Counted from the stretch's first letter, positions 47,133 to 59,810 are shown. The stretch is 64,000 nucleotides of DNA from Parietaria judaica (GCA_954871525.1 OX940868.1:10406056-10470055), one strand, 5' to 3'. The notes: generated by a model from the sequence alone, not told the origin. A program made the numbers and translations.

Positions 47133-49011
47133 CTAGGAATCCTCTCGTCTGAGTTTGTTGAGCAAAGCGGCGATGAGAGCGTCCCTCTTCTCGGCCCTCG
47201 CCTCCTCCCTCGCCCGCCGCTGCTCCTCCTTCTCTCGCCAGCTCCGCTCCATGGCGAGCCGCTCGCCCTCGAGCGCCGCCATAGCACGGCGCCATTCGGC
47301 CTCGCGCGCGCGCCGCTCGGCCTCCCTCACCTCCGCAGCCTCGCGCCACTGTGCCTCAAGCCGCTCCTGCTGTTGCATGAACTCGTCCAGCATCGCCCGC
47401 ACGCTCGTGCTGCTGCCAGAGCCGCTTCCGCTCCCGACACTCTTCAATTTCTTCGCTTTCTTCTTTGCGACGCTGATGAGGCCCTTCTGCTCTCCTTCAC
47501 TGACCACGATGTCGTCCGTGTTGTCATCGCCGTCATCGGAAGAGAGGGCCATGGCCTTCTTCTTTGCTCCTCCTCCTCCCTCCGCCTCCGCCCACAACAT
47601 TCGCTGCATCCGCGCCGCGAAGATCGCTTGGAGCTCGTTGTAGAACGGGAACTGTTGCCTAACTGACTCGGCTTCTATAGTCTCGCATCCCTACAACAAT
47701 GATATATGTAAATACAGAGATTGAACACAAGATTATTATAGTGGCATGAGAAATGCATACCTTCTATGGTCGAAATTAAGACTCAATATGGCCGTTAGTT
47801 AGGTTAATAAATCCTGAAAACTTACGGGAACTAAATGCTTAATCCGAAATTCGTCAATCAGTTTGATTCTTGATTTTCTATTTTATCTACTAATTATCTC
47901 ATGTCATACCGAGAAATAATAGAGTAGAATCAACCTCATAAAAACTAAGGAGATCATATATATAGTGTAGAAACTAAAGAGATACTAATAATTTATAGGT
48001 GAATTACGGGTTATGTATTTAAATTTCATGTTTAACAGTTTAAATATTGCCCGAGTTGCGTCAAATTGTATAGCTTCTGCTTTTGTTTTTATTTTATTTA
48101 TCCCTTTTTGTTTATGCGTGCACAAGACTCTCATTACTATATAATATTTTATTTACGCATCTGTAGATATTATGAGTAAATTAACGAGGATATAATGACA
48201 CGTTATTAATAATTCACTAATAAGAGTACTGGAATGGAGACGGAAAACACAATCTTTATACTCTTACACAACTTGAGTAATTCGGCTTTTATATATTAAA
48301 CTTCAAAAATATGTCCCCTAAACTGTAATATACATATATATATGATAACATTCGCAATACTATGGCTATACCAAGCTCCGGGAAAATGATCGAACATGAT
48401 ACATGATCGAACACCATATTAGATTCAGAATACGAATTTCAATCCGAAAAACTAAACTGTAATATGTATATATATGTATATATATGAAAGTTTTGCCAAA
48501 CATAAGCATTTTTTACCTTTGCACAAGGTTTATGCTAAACTTCTACTAGTGAAAGTATATAGAGAGTGAAGAGTTACAAAAATGGCTGATTAGAAACTAA
48601 TTATAAATCCATCCCTCAAGGTATTCTTAAGCAAGGCTACCAAGCTCCCTCAAACGATCATATCAGGATATCGAACTATATATATATATACATGATCGAA
48701 CATCATATATGTATATATGGTACCTTGTATCTGGTGACGAGGTTTTTCCACTTGCACTTGCACTGCTCGGGGCTCCGGCTGAAGCCCTTCTCCTTCATCC
48801 TGGTGGCGATGACTTCCCAGAGAAGCTTGTTCCTCTTCGTCTCCATGAAAGTCTGGTCCAGATCCGCCCTCACCATCACCAGCTCCTTCGTCTCCTGCGC
48901 GCTCCATTGCGGGAACCTGTCCGAACCCGCCTCGCTAGGGTTCCCAATACTCTGCTGCCCGTAAACTTGCTGCTGATGATACTGAAGATGATGACGATGA
49001 TGATGATCCAT
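47133..49011 (-). CDS. GT-3a/GT-3b-like trihelix transcription factor, 281 aa
   Basis: Two exons on the minus strand: 49011-48724 and 47690-47133, phase 0 junction (CAAG|GTACCA donor, TTGTAG acceptor), intron 1033 bp. The trihelix DNA-binding domain is residues about 34-96: FPQWSAQETKELVMVRADLD, METKRNKLLWEVIATRMKEK, EQCKCKWKNLVTRYK, with Trp36, Trp65 and Trp88 at the three helices. After the junction the family block RQQFPFYNELQAIFAARMQR follows, then an acidic region, a basic KKKAKKLK patch (likely nuclear signal), and a C-terminal coiled coil of Arg/Glu heptads ending EKRDALIAALLNKLRREDS. Layout and length match the GT-3 clade. The start MDHHHRHH was chosen by family similarity; an upstream in-frame ATG at 49089 is possible. 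GT-3 factors bind GT elements in promoters, with links to salt and pathogen responses. The C-terminal exon is strikingly GC-rich. Confidence 0.9.
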
Positions 49012-49089
49012 AGCCAATGGAAACGAGAAGAAATTAGGTTGATGAAAGAGATTAGTTATTGTGTTGCTGAGGAGAATCTGATCTAACAT

Positions 49090-50906
49090 GAAACCTGGAA
49101 AGTGGTGTGAACTGGGTTTAGGTGTGAATTGTCAATGGGAAAGAAAAATGACATCTTTCATTGAATTGTGTTGATTGTCAAAGGAGAGAAGCATTTCTAT
49201 TTCTATAACTAACCAACAAAAAGGAAAGGAAAGATATTATTATTATTATTATACATATATATATTTGTATTATGAATTTGCTTCTTCATTCATTCATTCA
49301 TTCTTTCTTTCTTAAAAACAGCCATGACCCAACTCAACTATTTCCTCGTCTCATCTCATCTCATCTATCCACGCGGAAACTGCTTCTCTCTCTAAACAAA
49401 ATGCTATTTTCTTTCTCTCTCTACATCATATTTTTTTAGCTATTTATTTTGATTATCTAAGTTTACTTCTACATTTGTTCCCATTGCGTTCACATGACGT
49501 CATGGTGATGGTCTTTTATCATCAAACAAACTTGCCCCTCAAGATTCTTTCGCTTGTTTATTATCTTAGGTTTTGGATAAATACTATTTGCTTTGAACTT
49601 TCTAGTCCATTTGGGTTTGACAAGAGTATTTAAAAATAATAATTTATAATTCTTAGTTTATTTTATTTTTTAATTATTATTGTTTGACATATATAGCAAT
49701 TTGCATTGATTTATGAATCGCCTTACAAGAAGGAAAACGGATTAAAGCAACAAGATCTCTCCAATTTATGTTTGTGTTTTTCTTTTCATGAAAGGTACGT
49801 GGACCGTTAATAATCGTATAATATTAGCTTTAATATTTTACGAATTACTATTATTCTTATATCTTTTTTTCTTCTGATTTATGATAAGCTACGACGCGGT
49901 ATTCTGTGATGACCCACGTGTGAGCGCCTACCATCACATTCCACGTGGCAGACATGCAGAGAGATGAGTACCGAAGAAGGTTGGACCCACCGAAGCTTAT
50001 CGTTCACACCCGTTGACTATCTGCCCAAGCGTTTTGACCACTAGTGAATATATTCGAAGCACTGGCCAATCAGTGAAGGACACGTAACAGGAAGCGAGGG
50101 CATGTTAGTCATTTATGTTTAAGTTGTGGCTTGTACGCTTCAGTTTCATTGCAATTTGTAAACACGATACACGTATCTTCTTTCATCATGCATAGTATAG
50201 CTGTGCCCGTTCGACAATAAAGTAACAAGTTTCTTATATTTGTAGCCGGGGTCAAATTTTTTTACACGGTTGCTATCTCGTGTCACTTTCGGTATCGAGT
50301 TTAAATTTTTTTGTAAAAACTTAAGAAAATGTAATTTAAAAATCTGGAAGCGGAATGTCTCGGTCCTCGTTTTGAGAACCAAGAATCGGAACCGGGTAGC
50401 TCGGACGTCCAACAACGGTTTTTGACTTTCGTCGTTGAAAATCCAAATTTTGTAAGATTAGACCACAATATTTCACTTTCGCGGTTGAAGCTTGACTTTA
50501 GACTACGGATTTTCACTTCCGTAATTTAGTCTTCATGGTGCAATTAACAATCTGTGGTGCAAAATGGACACTAGCCGTTTGGAAGCATTTTCCAAGAGCC
50601 TTTTGTGTTTTATAAAAAGATACCACGGGAATATTTTCCTTTAAAACGTGATTGATTAACTTTTTGATAAAATATTTTGTAAAACAGTTTTTTCATTTTG
50701 GTTTTTTACACTATTAAACTAAAAAGAATTTTGTAGGTGTTTTCATTTTATTTGTTATCCTTCATCTGTGTCAACATTTATTTTTCTTTTATTTATCACT
50801 CTCTCACAACATTCTCTCTCCTCACTCACTCTTCTCTCTTCTTCATAATTTTCTCCCCTTCTACTAGGTCTTAAATTATATATTCATGTTTTATACAATT
50901 ATTAAA
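49090..50906. other. Upstream region of the trihelix gene and intergenic DNA
   Basis: The first ~350 bases are leader/promoter-like, with CT-rich tracts near 49385-49425. No other gene seen. 50420-50520 contains short repeats of the kind TTTCACTTTCGCGGTTGAAG / TTTCACTTCCGTAATT. Confidence 0.35.
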
Positions 50907-51932
50907 GGGTAATTAGCGGCATAAGAGGCCAATGTTTTCGAATTTCCTTAGACATGATGCCAATGACCAAAAACGACGGCAAAAGTCCCCAATGTGCACT
51001 AATCATTCTAATCACAAAATTTCATCCAACTAATTGGATGATTGTTAGTCAAATGATGATGTGGCAGTGTTGACTGACACGCGGACATCTACGTGGCACG
51101 CCATGTCGTCTTTTCTATAAAAAAAAATTGCCACGTCTTTTTTATTTTATTTTAATTTTTTTTACGGGGACTACTTATTTTCTCGCCCTCTCCCACGTGT
51201 ACACTCTCTCTCTCTTTCTCTCTTTCCTAAGCTGTCCCACGTGTCATCCAAATAAGTAATCAAAATATTATGTATTTGTATTTTGGAACCATGACCAAAC
51301 CCAGATAAACAAAGCACTAAATTACTATATCAAAGGTATTTGTTGTCAAAATGTAATGGATATAAAAATTTAAATAACAAACATATCCATTAATATGTGA
51401 GATATCTTTTCGATTATTATCCGTCATTTTTCGGATAGTGGTTGAAAATACTACTAAAGTTGTAAATAGTATCCTACTTATAAGTTTATTTTCGGTTAGT
51501 TGTTGAAAATACTACTAAAGTTGTAAATATTATCCTACTTATAAGTTTATTTTCGGGTAGTTGTTGAAAATACTACTAAAATTGTAAATATTATCCTACT
51601 TAAGAGTTTTAAATACTTACATCTTATGATAATTTAATAAAGTAAAATAAATATGAAATAAATTTATGTATTTATTAACAATATCTCGACTAATTAAATA
51701 ATGATGTGGAAACAAATTAAAAATTAAAAATGACGTGGCATGCCATGTGGTTGTCTGCGTGGTGGTCAACACTGCCACATCATTAGTTGACTAACATCCA
51801 TCCAATTAGTTGGATGAAATTTTGTGATTAGAGTGATTAGTGCACGTTGGGGACTTTTGCCGTCGTTTTTAGGCATTGGCATCATGCCTAAGGAAATTTG
51901 AAAACCTTGGCCACTTATGCCGCTAATTACCC
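50907..51932. mobile_element. 1026-bp GGGT-end foldback MITE
   Basis: Left end GGGTAATTAGCGGCATAAG; right end CTTATGCCGCTAATTACCC, its exact complement. Arms of roughly 230 bases match with few changes (GGCAAAAGTCCCCAATGTGC against its complement near 51845). Perfect 9-bp target duplication ATTATTAAA (50898-50906 and 51933-51941). A ~64-bp unit (TTGTTGAAAATACTACTAAA...) is repeated three times at about 51435-51620. The outer arm phrase GATGTGGCAGTGTTGACTG has a counterpart in the element ending at 15815. Confidence 0.88.
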
Positions 51933-51941
51933 ATTATTAAA

Positions 51942-54611
51942 TGAGATTGTACATTATGTTATCAAGATTATGTATAGAATTTAGAGCTACTTCTTATAGA
52001 TATTTCCGCGAGGAATGATACTTTGTAATGTGACAAATTTAATTTGATGTAATTTGTGTATGTCTAATTTTCTTATCTATTTGCATATATTTAATTAGTT
52101 TCAATTAATTACAATTTTATAAATCAGTTTTAATAAAATATAAATCATTTTTATTTTCAAAAAACAGTGTAACAAAATTGTAATCAATCACATTTCTGAA
52201 ACGTTTTTATAAAATTGTTTTGGAAAATTAAAAATACAAAACGCTTCCAAACACTAAGCTTTTTAGATTTTTCATTTTAATGCAATTAACAATCGATTTT
52301 ACTGCAATTAATGTGAGCTTTCCCCTTCTCATGGAAAGTTGAATATATAATTTTTTATTTTAGCGTTGATACAAAAGGAAGAATAGTTGATCGTAAAATA
52401 GCAGTAGAGCAGGGGTGTAAAAATATCAAATAATTAAAATTTATCATCGAAAATTCTAATGAACGAATAACTGGGTTTGGAATCATAAAATTGGTCTTTG
52501 GATCACTTGAATTGCAATGGGTATACATTATTCGGCAAGAACCGATATAAAATATTATATTTAAACCGAAGATCCTATTTCATAATTTATATTCCTATTA
52601 CAAATATTTTTAGGGTAATAATATAACGTCTATAATTAATTTAACTTATTAATCGTTAGTGTACGATTCCGTCATATAATCATAATACGACTTGTCATAA
52701 TTATATATGAATTGTGTCACATTTTGATGATCAGCGATATTATATTTGGACATTAGATGAATTTTTTTTTTTTTTTCGATTAGTGTTCTTAGTAAAGATA
52801 ACAACCAAATATTAGTTTGTAGGAGTTATATTATGGTTGAGTGAACAACTGATACTCTTACAAAATTTTGGGACAATAAATAAGTGTATGTTGTTTTTAT
52901 TAAAAAAAATTGGAATTCTAAATTTTTCAGTGATATTTTGTTTAATTTGTAAGAGCTCTATGGTTGCAGGAACAACCAATGTTCCTTGGTGTAGCAAACT
53001 AGGACAATTCATGAAGATTCTTTTACAATTTCATATAATCTTAATTCAAGTAAAATTATTTATGTTTATAACTTTAATTATATATATTAACAATATTTGG
53101 CAAGTAGTATCATACTTAGATTATTAGAGTATATGATTACTTTTATTGTTTAAAAATCATATAAAAATACTATTTGTAGTTTACTATGAGTAAAGGAGGA
53201 TATAAAAAAATTAAAGATAAAATTTGTACTATTAAAGATATTATTTGCCATTCTAAAAATATAAGTTTATGTTTTTAGCTAAAAGATATGATGTGGTTAA
53301 AATTTTTACTTATTTTTTGTTTAACTTCAGGAGCTATTTGGTTGCGTGAACAACCAATGTTGCAGGAGCTATATGGACGATGAAATGTGTGAGCAATATA
53401 TGTCAAGTAAATGCCCTCTCTGCCGGTAGCTTTAGGACTTGCCCGAGTGGCAGAGCATTCTTAGATTCTTATATAGGGCTTACTTGGGACAAAACATATG
53501 CTTGGAAGTTATGGCATTTTTACTAACTTAAAATTGGGTAATGAACAGTCGTAAGGACAACCCTCTGTATTGTGACAGAATGACTATTGAAAAATGTATA
53601 AAGAGCATGTGCCAAGATTTTTAGCCTCCCGATAGTTCATGGACTTGTCTGATGATCGAGTATTATTCGACTCTTCCGTTGTGTAAGGTGATAGGCACAC
53701 CATATGTTTGGCTTCCACACCATGTATTTCTCCATGAATTGGTTCTTCATTATGGTTCTTTTCATGCTTAGTGTTCGACCTTTATAAGATCTTTCTTCGA
53801 CAAGAATGAATCTCATTAATTAATTTATATGTCGTTTTTGGAGCATAAGCGATCATGCCTCAAACCATAGAATTGAACTATACCTCATGGTTTACTGGAG
53901 TCTTCAGCTACAGTTTATTCTATATTATACATCCCTAAATGTTTTATTGAACTCTTGAAGTTGACTTAGGCTTCATGACAGTTATTCTATTCTTGATTTG
54001 ACGTTGACTTAGGCTTCATGACAGTTATTCTATTCTTGATCAGTTTATGTTTGTAATGTCATGTATAGACATCAGGGATACACATTACCATGGAACTCGT
54101 GATGGGATTCATATATACATACAAACATATTGTCAACATTTGTTTGAAAAGCTAAATAAAGCTATTTCATTTCTCTTGGATTTCACATTCGTATCTCATA
54201 CTATTAGTTGCACATTTGAAAAAATATGGCTCCTACTTTAAACTGGTTTTATTATATGCCTTAAATATGGCTCCTACAAAAATCTCATATTGATCATTCC
54301 ACTTCTTAAAATAAAATGGACAACTTAAGGTCGAAAATAAAATGTCGTAGTTTAGGCACTATGTTTGTCATAACCGCTTTTCGATAAGCAATGGTGATAT
54401 ATAAGTAAAAGTTTGTATGAATAATATGCAACTAGTTTTTTTTTTTTTTTTTTGGGTAAATATCTAGAAATGAGGAGTGTTTGAGAGACGACGAGATCAA
54501 TTGTCTAATTCATAATAGGATGAATTTTTCGTGTAAGGGTCTGTTATGAAGTCTAGACAGTAATATCACAAGTGGAATGATCAATATGAGCTTTTTGTTT
54601 TTAAACATATT
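51942..54611. other. AT-rich intergenic region
   Basis: No gene. A 45-base unit (GTTGACTTAGGCTTCATGAC...) is repeated twice at about 53957-54045. The segment 53330-53900 has fragments that look like old transposon sequence without a readable frame. Confidence 0.35.
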
Positions 54612-56182
54612 GGCTCTGTTTGGTAGCCAACTCAAACTGATTTGTGTTTTCTTTACTTAGAGTTTTATAGTTGTACTGTAAAATATCTTTACAGTTGATT
54701 TCAAATAACTGTTTGGTACACATTTTGATTTTTCTTACTCAAATAATGAAAAAACAGAATAACTGTTTGGTAGATAATTCTGTTTTTCATTTTTTTATTT
54801 TAAACCATATTTTTAGTACATTACTAAAATAAATATAATTACATCAGTTATAGAAACATCTAATTATATAAAATATAAATACTACATAATCATGAATAAG
54901 TACACGTCATGAATATAAAATATAAGTACTACATAAGTACACATCATGAATAATAGTTTCACGTATCATTTGCAATAAAATCTCTAAATTCTGTGTGTAA
55001 TCGTCGGGCATTTGCAGTTGCGTTTGTGAACGGGATTCCATCATCCACATGAACATCTTGATTCCATCTTGTAAACAAAGGGTCATCGTTTGCAATTTTT
55101 TTTTATTAAATTATGTATTATTAAGCATGCTATAACTATACGATCTTGTTTTTGTAGAGGAGTACACGACATATGCTTTAGAATGGGAAATCGTGCTTTG
55201 ACTACGCCGAAACATCTCTCTATGACATTGCGTAACGACAAATGCCGGTAGTTAAAAAGATCTTCGTGCCCACTCAATTTTCTTCAATTTCGTTTATCTA
55301 AATAAGGCGGCCCCGTCTGTCGTTTACTTTCTTCATAACAAAGATCAATACAAAAAATCAACTGCCTCATGCCATTGTACCTCATCCATTGTTCATAAAT
55401 CTAAAGTTTCCATTGAACAATTAGCACCAATAACCTAAAAAAATAGCTTATTCCTAATCAAGCTAATAAATTCACTTAAATTTGTTCATCTTGAATAAAT
55501 ATCTCTATAAAAACAGTGTAGTTTCATTAATATTTAATAACATGCTTCACAACTCCAATATGATTTTTAAAGGTTCAAAACAGCAAAAACAACAACCATG
55601 AAGAACAAAGCGGCTAAAAAACCTTCTTCGGAATAATCATAAACAACAACAAAAAAGAAGCCCTAGATTATGAAAATCATAATCACAGTTATTGATTTCT
55701 AATTTCTACCAAATAACACCATGAAAATTACTTCCAAATGACTCGGAGGAGAACCGTAGTGGAGATCGGCGAGAGAGAAGTGGACTTTCTGCTGAGCACG
55801 GCGGAGGAGCTCGGCGAGAGAAAAGTCGACACTCGGTTGAAGACGGCGACCAAGCTCAGCGCGGGAGTGACGTCCAGATCGGCAGGTCGGCGGTCAAGGT
55901 CGGCAGTCGAGGTCGGCGGTCAAGGTCGGCAGGTCGGAGGTCGGCGATCGAAATGTGCGTCGAGGTCGAAGAGAGAAAGAGATGATAAGAAACGAGTGAA
56001 GAAAAGTGAAAAGGCCTTTACCACTCATCTCATATTTGTGAAGGATTATAGAAAAAGAAAAGAAAATGAAATAAATTAAAGTTACCAAAGATGTTTACCA
56101 AACACACTTATTAACATTTACTTTTTTCTGTTACAGTTGAAAAAGTCAAAAAGTATTTTGGAGATACATACCAAACACAACC
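54612..56182 (-). mobile_element. PIF/Harbinger-type DNA transposon, defective
   Basis: Ends GGCTCTGTTTGGTA on the left and, complemented, GGTTGTGTTTGGTA on the right, the usual form of PIF/Harbinger ends. ATT flanks both ends (54609-54611, 56183-56185). 1571 bp. Contains the C-terminal part of a Harbinger transposase on the minus strand. The right part (55738-56000) is GC-rich with GGTCGGCGGTCAAGGTCGGC repeats, probably the element's 5' leader. Confidence 0.8.
54959..55310 (-). pseudogene. Harbinger-type transposase (DDE_4) C-terminal remnant
   Basis: Minus strand. GHEDLFNYRHLSLRNVIERC then FGVVKARFPILKHM and IVIACLIIHNLIKKN are the DDE_4 (HARBI1-like) C-terminal signature, with the catalytic Glu in NVIERCFG. 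A frameshift at an A-run (about 55097-55106) moves to the frame GIPFTNATANARRLHTEFRD which ends at TGA 54959-54961. A TGA at 55284-55286 lies just upstream of the motif. The N-terminal two thirds and the first two catalytic Asp residues are missing. Confidence 0.85.
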
Positions 56183-56429
56183 ATTATGTATCTACTAAAT
56201 TACTTTGTTTTATCAAGAAAAAAATGGTTTAAAATTTAGAACATTTATTTTCCAAAATAAGAGATTTTGATAAGTTTAAGTACAAGAAGTAGAGATCGAA
56301 AAGTGGGTCGTTACCAAAGCCGAACCCAGCTGGAAGTACGGCCGACGAGAAAGTCGGCCCCCCATTTGGTGGGGGTGATTGAGACGGTCATCAATCGTAT
56401 GAGCCGAAAGAGCAAGAACGGGTAAGTTG

Positions 56430-56768
56430 TGTAGTCTCGCATCGCTTGGGTAAGGGATGTGCTGATGAGACATTCCCAAGACTGTGTAGGTATGTGACTG
56501 CACGGTTATCGAATATTATACAAGTATGGGTTTGTATGGTCGAAGATGCTTAAAATAATTTATTGGTACCACGTATGTAAACAAGATGCATCTTCTTTTC
56601 GGTTTCCTGTTCATATGAACTCTAAAATTAAGCGTGCTTGGCTTAGAGTAATCATGAGATGGGTGACCTTTATGAGGAAACGTACGAGTGAGGACAAAGC
56701 ACGCTTAAAAAACTCGTGTTGGTTTATGGGGGCAGTTGTCGATTCTATTGAGCAGCCGGGGAGTTACA
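56430..56768 (+). repeat. Cassandra-like TRIM LTR with embedded 5S rRNA-like segment
   Basis: Begins TGTAGTCTCGCATCGC and ends GGGGAGTTACA. Inside, AATTAAGCGTGCTTGGCTTA (56628) and GAGATGGGTGACCT (56656) correspond to the A box and C box of plant 5S rRNA in correct order and spacing. After them GAGTGAGGACAAAG ... GACTCGTG-like ... TTGAGCAGCCGGGG matches the 3' part of Cassandra LTRs as I know them. No PBS follows (TTCGCCGC instead of TGGTATCAGAGC) and flanks do not match, so it is a solo or damaged copy. Confidence 0.7.
56573..56692 (+). ncRNA. 5S rRNA-like segment in the Cassandra LTR (not a working 5S gene)
   Basis: The 3' two thirds of a 5S rRNA can be followed: AACTCTAAAATTAAGCGTGC, TTGGCTTAGAGTAATCATG, AGATGGGTGACCT. 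The first third is much diverged. The internal RNA polymerase III control boxes are largely kept, which in Cassandra is thought to drive transcription. Confidence 0.6.
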
Positions 56769-56898
56769 TTCGCCGCTAAAAAATGAGTTTAGTGACTTAT
56801 CTGCATGAAACTGATGAGTTCCCGCAAATTCCCCTGGCGAGGGTCTCCTTCGTTAACTAGACTCTTTTTTTTAGAACTATCTTAATCTCAACTCTTTA

Positions 56899-58271
56899 TG
56901 TTGGGGGATATTTTTGTAAAGTGCATTAATAAAGAAAGATTATTTAATTAATCATTTCTTTATTAATTAAATCATTTTTAAACACAAAAGTGCCATCCGG
57001 AGGCCAGTTTTCGCAAAACAAAGTGTCCAGATGTTCCTAAAAATATGAAAACACCCAAAAATGACATAAAATTTGTGAAAAACAGACACGGGACGGGCCC
57101 GGGAGCGAAAAAAGCTTTGAAGCACACTTTGTGGGACCCGCAGAGGCAGCAGCCTCCAGGATCGCGCCATGTGGCGCGATCTCAGTGCTGCCCCAATCCG
57201 CGGGGCCCACCAGAAGCCCACCAGCCCCACTTGGGGGCTGATCCATCCCCACTTGCACGCCACTTGCAAGCAAGTGGCCCTCTTGCAAGGATTGTGGGCC
57301 GTCCGATCCCGCTCGGACGGCCGGGATCGTACCATCTTGATCCAGGGACCTGAAAATAAATAAATAATTGCCCAGGGACCCTTGGGACAATATTATATTG
57401 CACATGGGCCCCTGAACCCTATTATAAATAGAAGCTCAGTTCAGTTGAAACGGTAACTCATTCGAATTCTCTCGACTCGAGTTCTCTCTCTCTCTACCCC
57501 TGATATACTCGCCTCCCCTCAGATATTATACTAATGTTGAGCGTCGGAGGTGAATCAGGGGGTACCCCCCCTGTTTCCCCTGACCACGGGTGTTATCTTT
57601 TTCAGGCTCAGAGAAGTGAGATAGTTCGTAAAAGCGGAAGCCCTTGAGGAATTTTCATAAGACCACGACCCGCCTGATAGGCTCCGTTCCACATTGTGTC
57701 CAGCCTATCTTCGGTCCACTATGCGGCTGTTGGGATAGTCTGGGGACAAGTGACAGGGGCCCACTATTTAGGTCGTAGGGTCAGGTCTGAGAAATTCCCT
57801 CTAAGATCCGGTAAACCGAGGGATCACCCTGAGAAGGGTCTCTGGATCTATATATTGGACGAATGCACTCCCCCGTTCACTGGTACCCCCGATCCGCGTG
57901 GACTCCGAACCTGTACGAAACCCGGCCTGGTCATCTCCAGGCTCTGCGGTAACAGGTAGCGAGCCACCCCGATCGCCCGGACCCTGAACGGCCACGAGAC
58001 CTTCGATCCAAGAAAGTCCAGAGATACCAACTCAGAGTCCCCGAATCGGCCAATCAAAACCTCACCTCAGAGTCAACGCCGACCACCCCAAAGTCAACGG
58101 GATCGGAAGGAGAGACCACAGACAGCAAATCTGTCATCCCCGTAACAAAGGCCAGCCAAGGCCCACACAGAAGTCTACAAAAGCCCGCCACGTCAACAAA
58201 CGACATTGGGCCAGGCCCAAAATCCAAAACTTGGGCCTCAACAGTGTTTGATCCAAAAAACGGCATCAACA
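56899..58271 (+). repeat. 5' LTR of element C
   Basis: Complete copy with TATAAATA at 57423-57430, CT-rich initiator region at about 57481-57500, and the near-palindrome with arms GATCGCGCCA / TGGCGCGATC at 57160-57181. Confidence 0.85.
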
Positions 58272-58555
58272 TTTTGGCGCTAGAAGGAGGGGCTCACGAG
58301 TTTAAGCCTCGAGTCCCTACCAGCACACTCGACCACCACGGTCGCCATACATTACACTCGTTGCGACCGAGCCACCACGAGCCCGGATTCGCACCACCAA
58401 ACACCACCGCATCATTGCCGGTCATCAAGCCCCATGTATATATATACGTCTCAAATATATATATCTCTTTACCATATATATTCAAGAATCAAAGAATATA
58501 TATTACACACACATATATATTATACATAAACAAGTAAATATATATTTATACACAA

Positions 58556-59490
58556 AAAAAAGAGACGAAGCAGGTCTTCGCCGCGACCAGGCCTTCGTCG
58601 TCCCCGCCGGAAAACTCGTTGCAATAGTCGCCGAGGCCGCTCAACATCCCGGCTTCAAGCCTAACACTTTCGTCGGAGGCTCGTCGGCGACGTGGCTTGC
58701 TCCACGTGTGAGGCCCTAGGCGTGGCACCGCTGCCCACCACGAGATCGCCAGCTAGCCGGACAGCTCCGCACGTGTTGCCGCACCCCAAGGCGACCTCCA
58801 AACATTGCCATTGATCACCTCGTCGCTGCCAGCAGCCACGGTTTCGAACGCGATCGAGGAGGAAGCCCGGTCAACGTCGACAAACCCCTAAAAATCTCAG
58901 ATCTGGGTTTGGGTTTTCCCTCATCGCCTCTGCTCACGCCGGCGAGCTCCAAGCAACGTCAGTGGGGTCGCTACGCCTTTCGCCGCCATCGTTGAGTCGG
59001 GTAACGAAGGCTTGAAACCCCCGCGACGCTCCATCTTGCACGGACAAGCTCCACGCGCACGGTCTCCGGCAAAAGGAACACGTCGGGGCTGCAAAGCTCC
59101 CAAGCGCCGAGACCCGCGGCAAAACGCCGCTCCTCGCCGCGATCGGAGTCGCCGGTCCACCTCGCACCGCCACTGCTCGCCTCCTCCCCGTCGCGATCCG
59201 TACCTCCCGAGGAAGCCTCCCGGTCAGAGTAACTCCCTATAAACTCGCCATCGTTCGCCGTTGACCGGAGAAGGCCCGTCGGAGGCGCACGCCGGAGCTC
59301 GCCGGAGAGAGAAGGCAAATAAAAAAAAAAGGGAGGAAGGAAGAGAACTTCCTGATCGTCGAAAAAAAGAAAAAAGAAAAGACAAAACAAAAGGAAAGTC
59401 TCCCTCTCCCTGATCATCGAAGAAGAAAAGGAGAGAGAAAAGAAAAAAAAAAAAAGGGGGAAAAGAAAAAGCAAAACCTCCTTCCATAAA
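58556..59490. other. GC-rich gene-like insert in element C
   Basis: Changes abruptly from TA-rich (58430-58555) to about 60% GC, with CGCCGCGACC, GCCGGAAAACTCG and CTCACGCCGGCGAGCTCC phrases, then a purine-rich run (59300-59500). Reads like the 5' UTR/first exon of a host gene, on the minus strand if the purine run is a CT-rich leader. No frame gives a protein I recognise. Could be captured sequence, as in other large retrotransposon derivatives. Confidence 0.35.
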
Positions 59491-59675
59491 ATAAAAAAAA
59501 AAATGGGGTACACATATAAGTGTAAAGGGCCCGCCAGGACGGCGCTACGAACAAAGTTCGAGACACAGATCTCGAAGTTCAAGATTGACGGCCTAAAGCC
59601 CGAAGACGAAGCAAAGAGCCATCGCGGTCACTCTGACGATCTCGACGAGTGTCGTGGCCACCCCAAAATTCGAGG

Positions 59676-59810
59676 AAGGCCAGGATCTCAATCCAGCCAA
59701 CTCAGGAAAAAAGATCATGGAAGGCCAGGATCACAATCCCGCCAAAGAAATAAAAATAAAAATAAAAAAAAATATCGAGAATGGCCAGGATCTCAATCCC
59801 GCCGACTCGA
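59676..59810. repeat. Short tandem repeat in element C, related to that of element A
   Basis: Three units starting at 59676, 59721 and 59781 with GGCCAGGATCTCAATCCCGC. Compare GGCCCGGACCTCGATCCCGC in element A. Confidence 0.65.

Noticed and set aside
47155..47643. 162-codon plus-strand open frame opposite the trihelix exon
   Set aside because: Mirror of the GC-rich coiled-coil exon; the minus strand gives a clear trihelix-family protein.
55738..56079. 113-codon plus-strand ORF in the Harbinger element
   Set aside because: Built from GGTCGGCGGTCAAG repeats at the leader end of the element; no recognisable domain.
56573..56692. Working 5S rRNA gene
   Set aside because: First third too diverged, and the flanks match a Cassandra-like LTR and not a 5S array.
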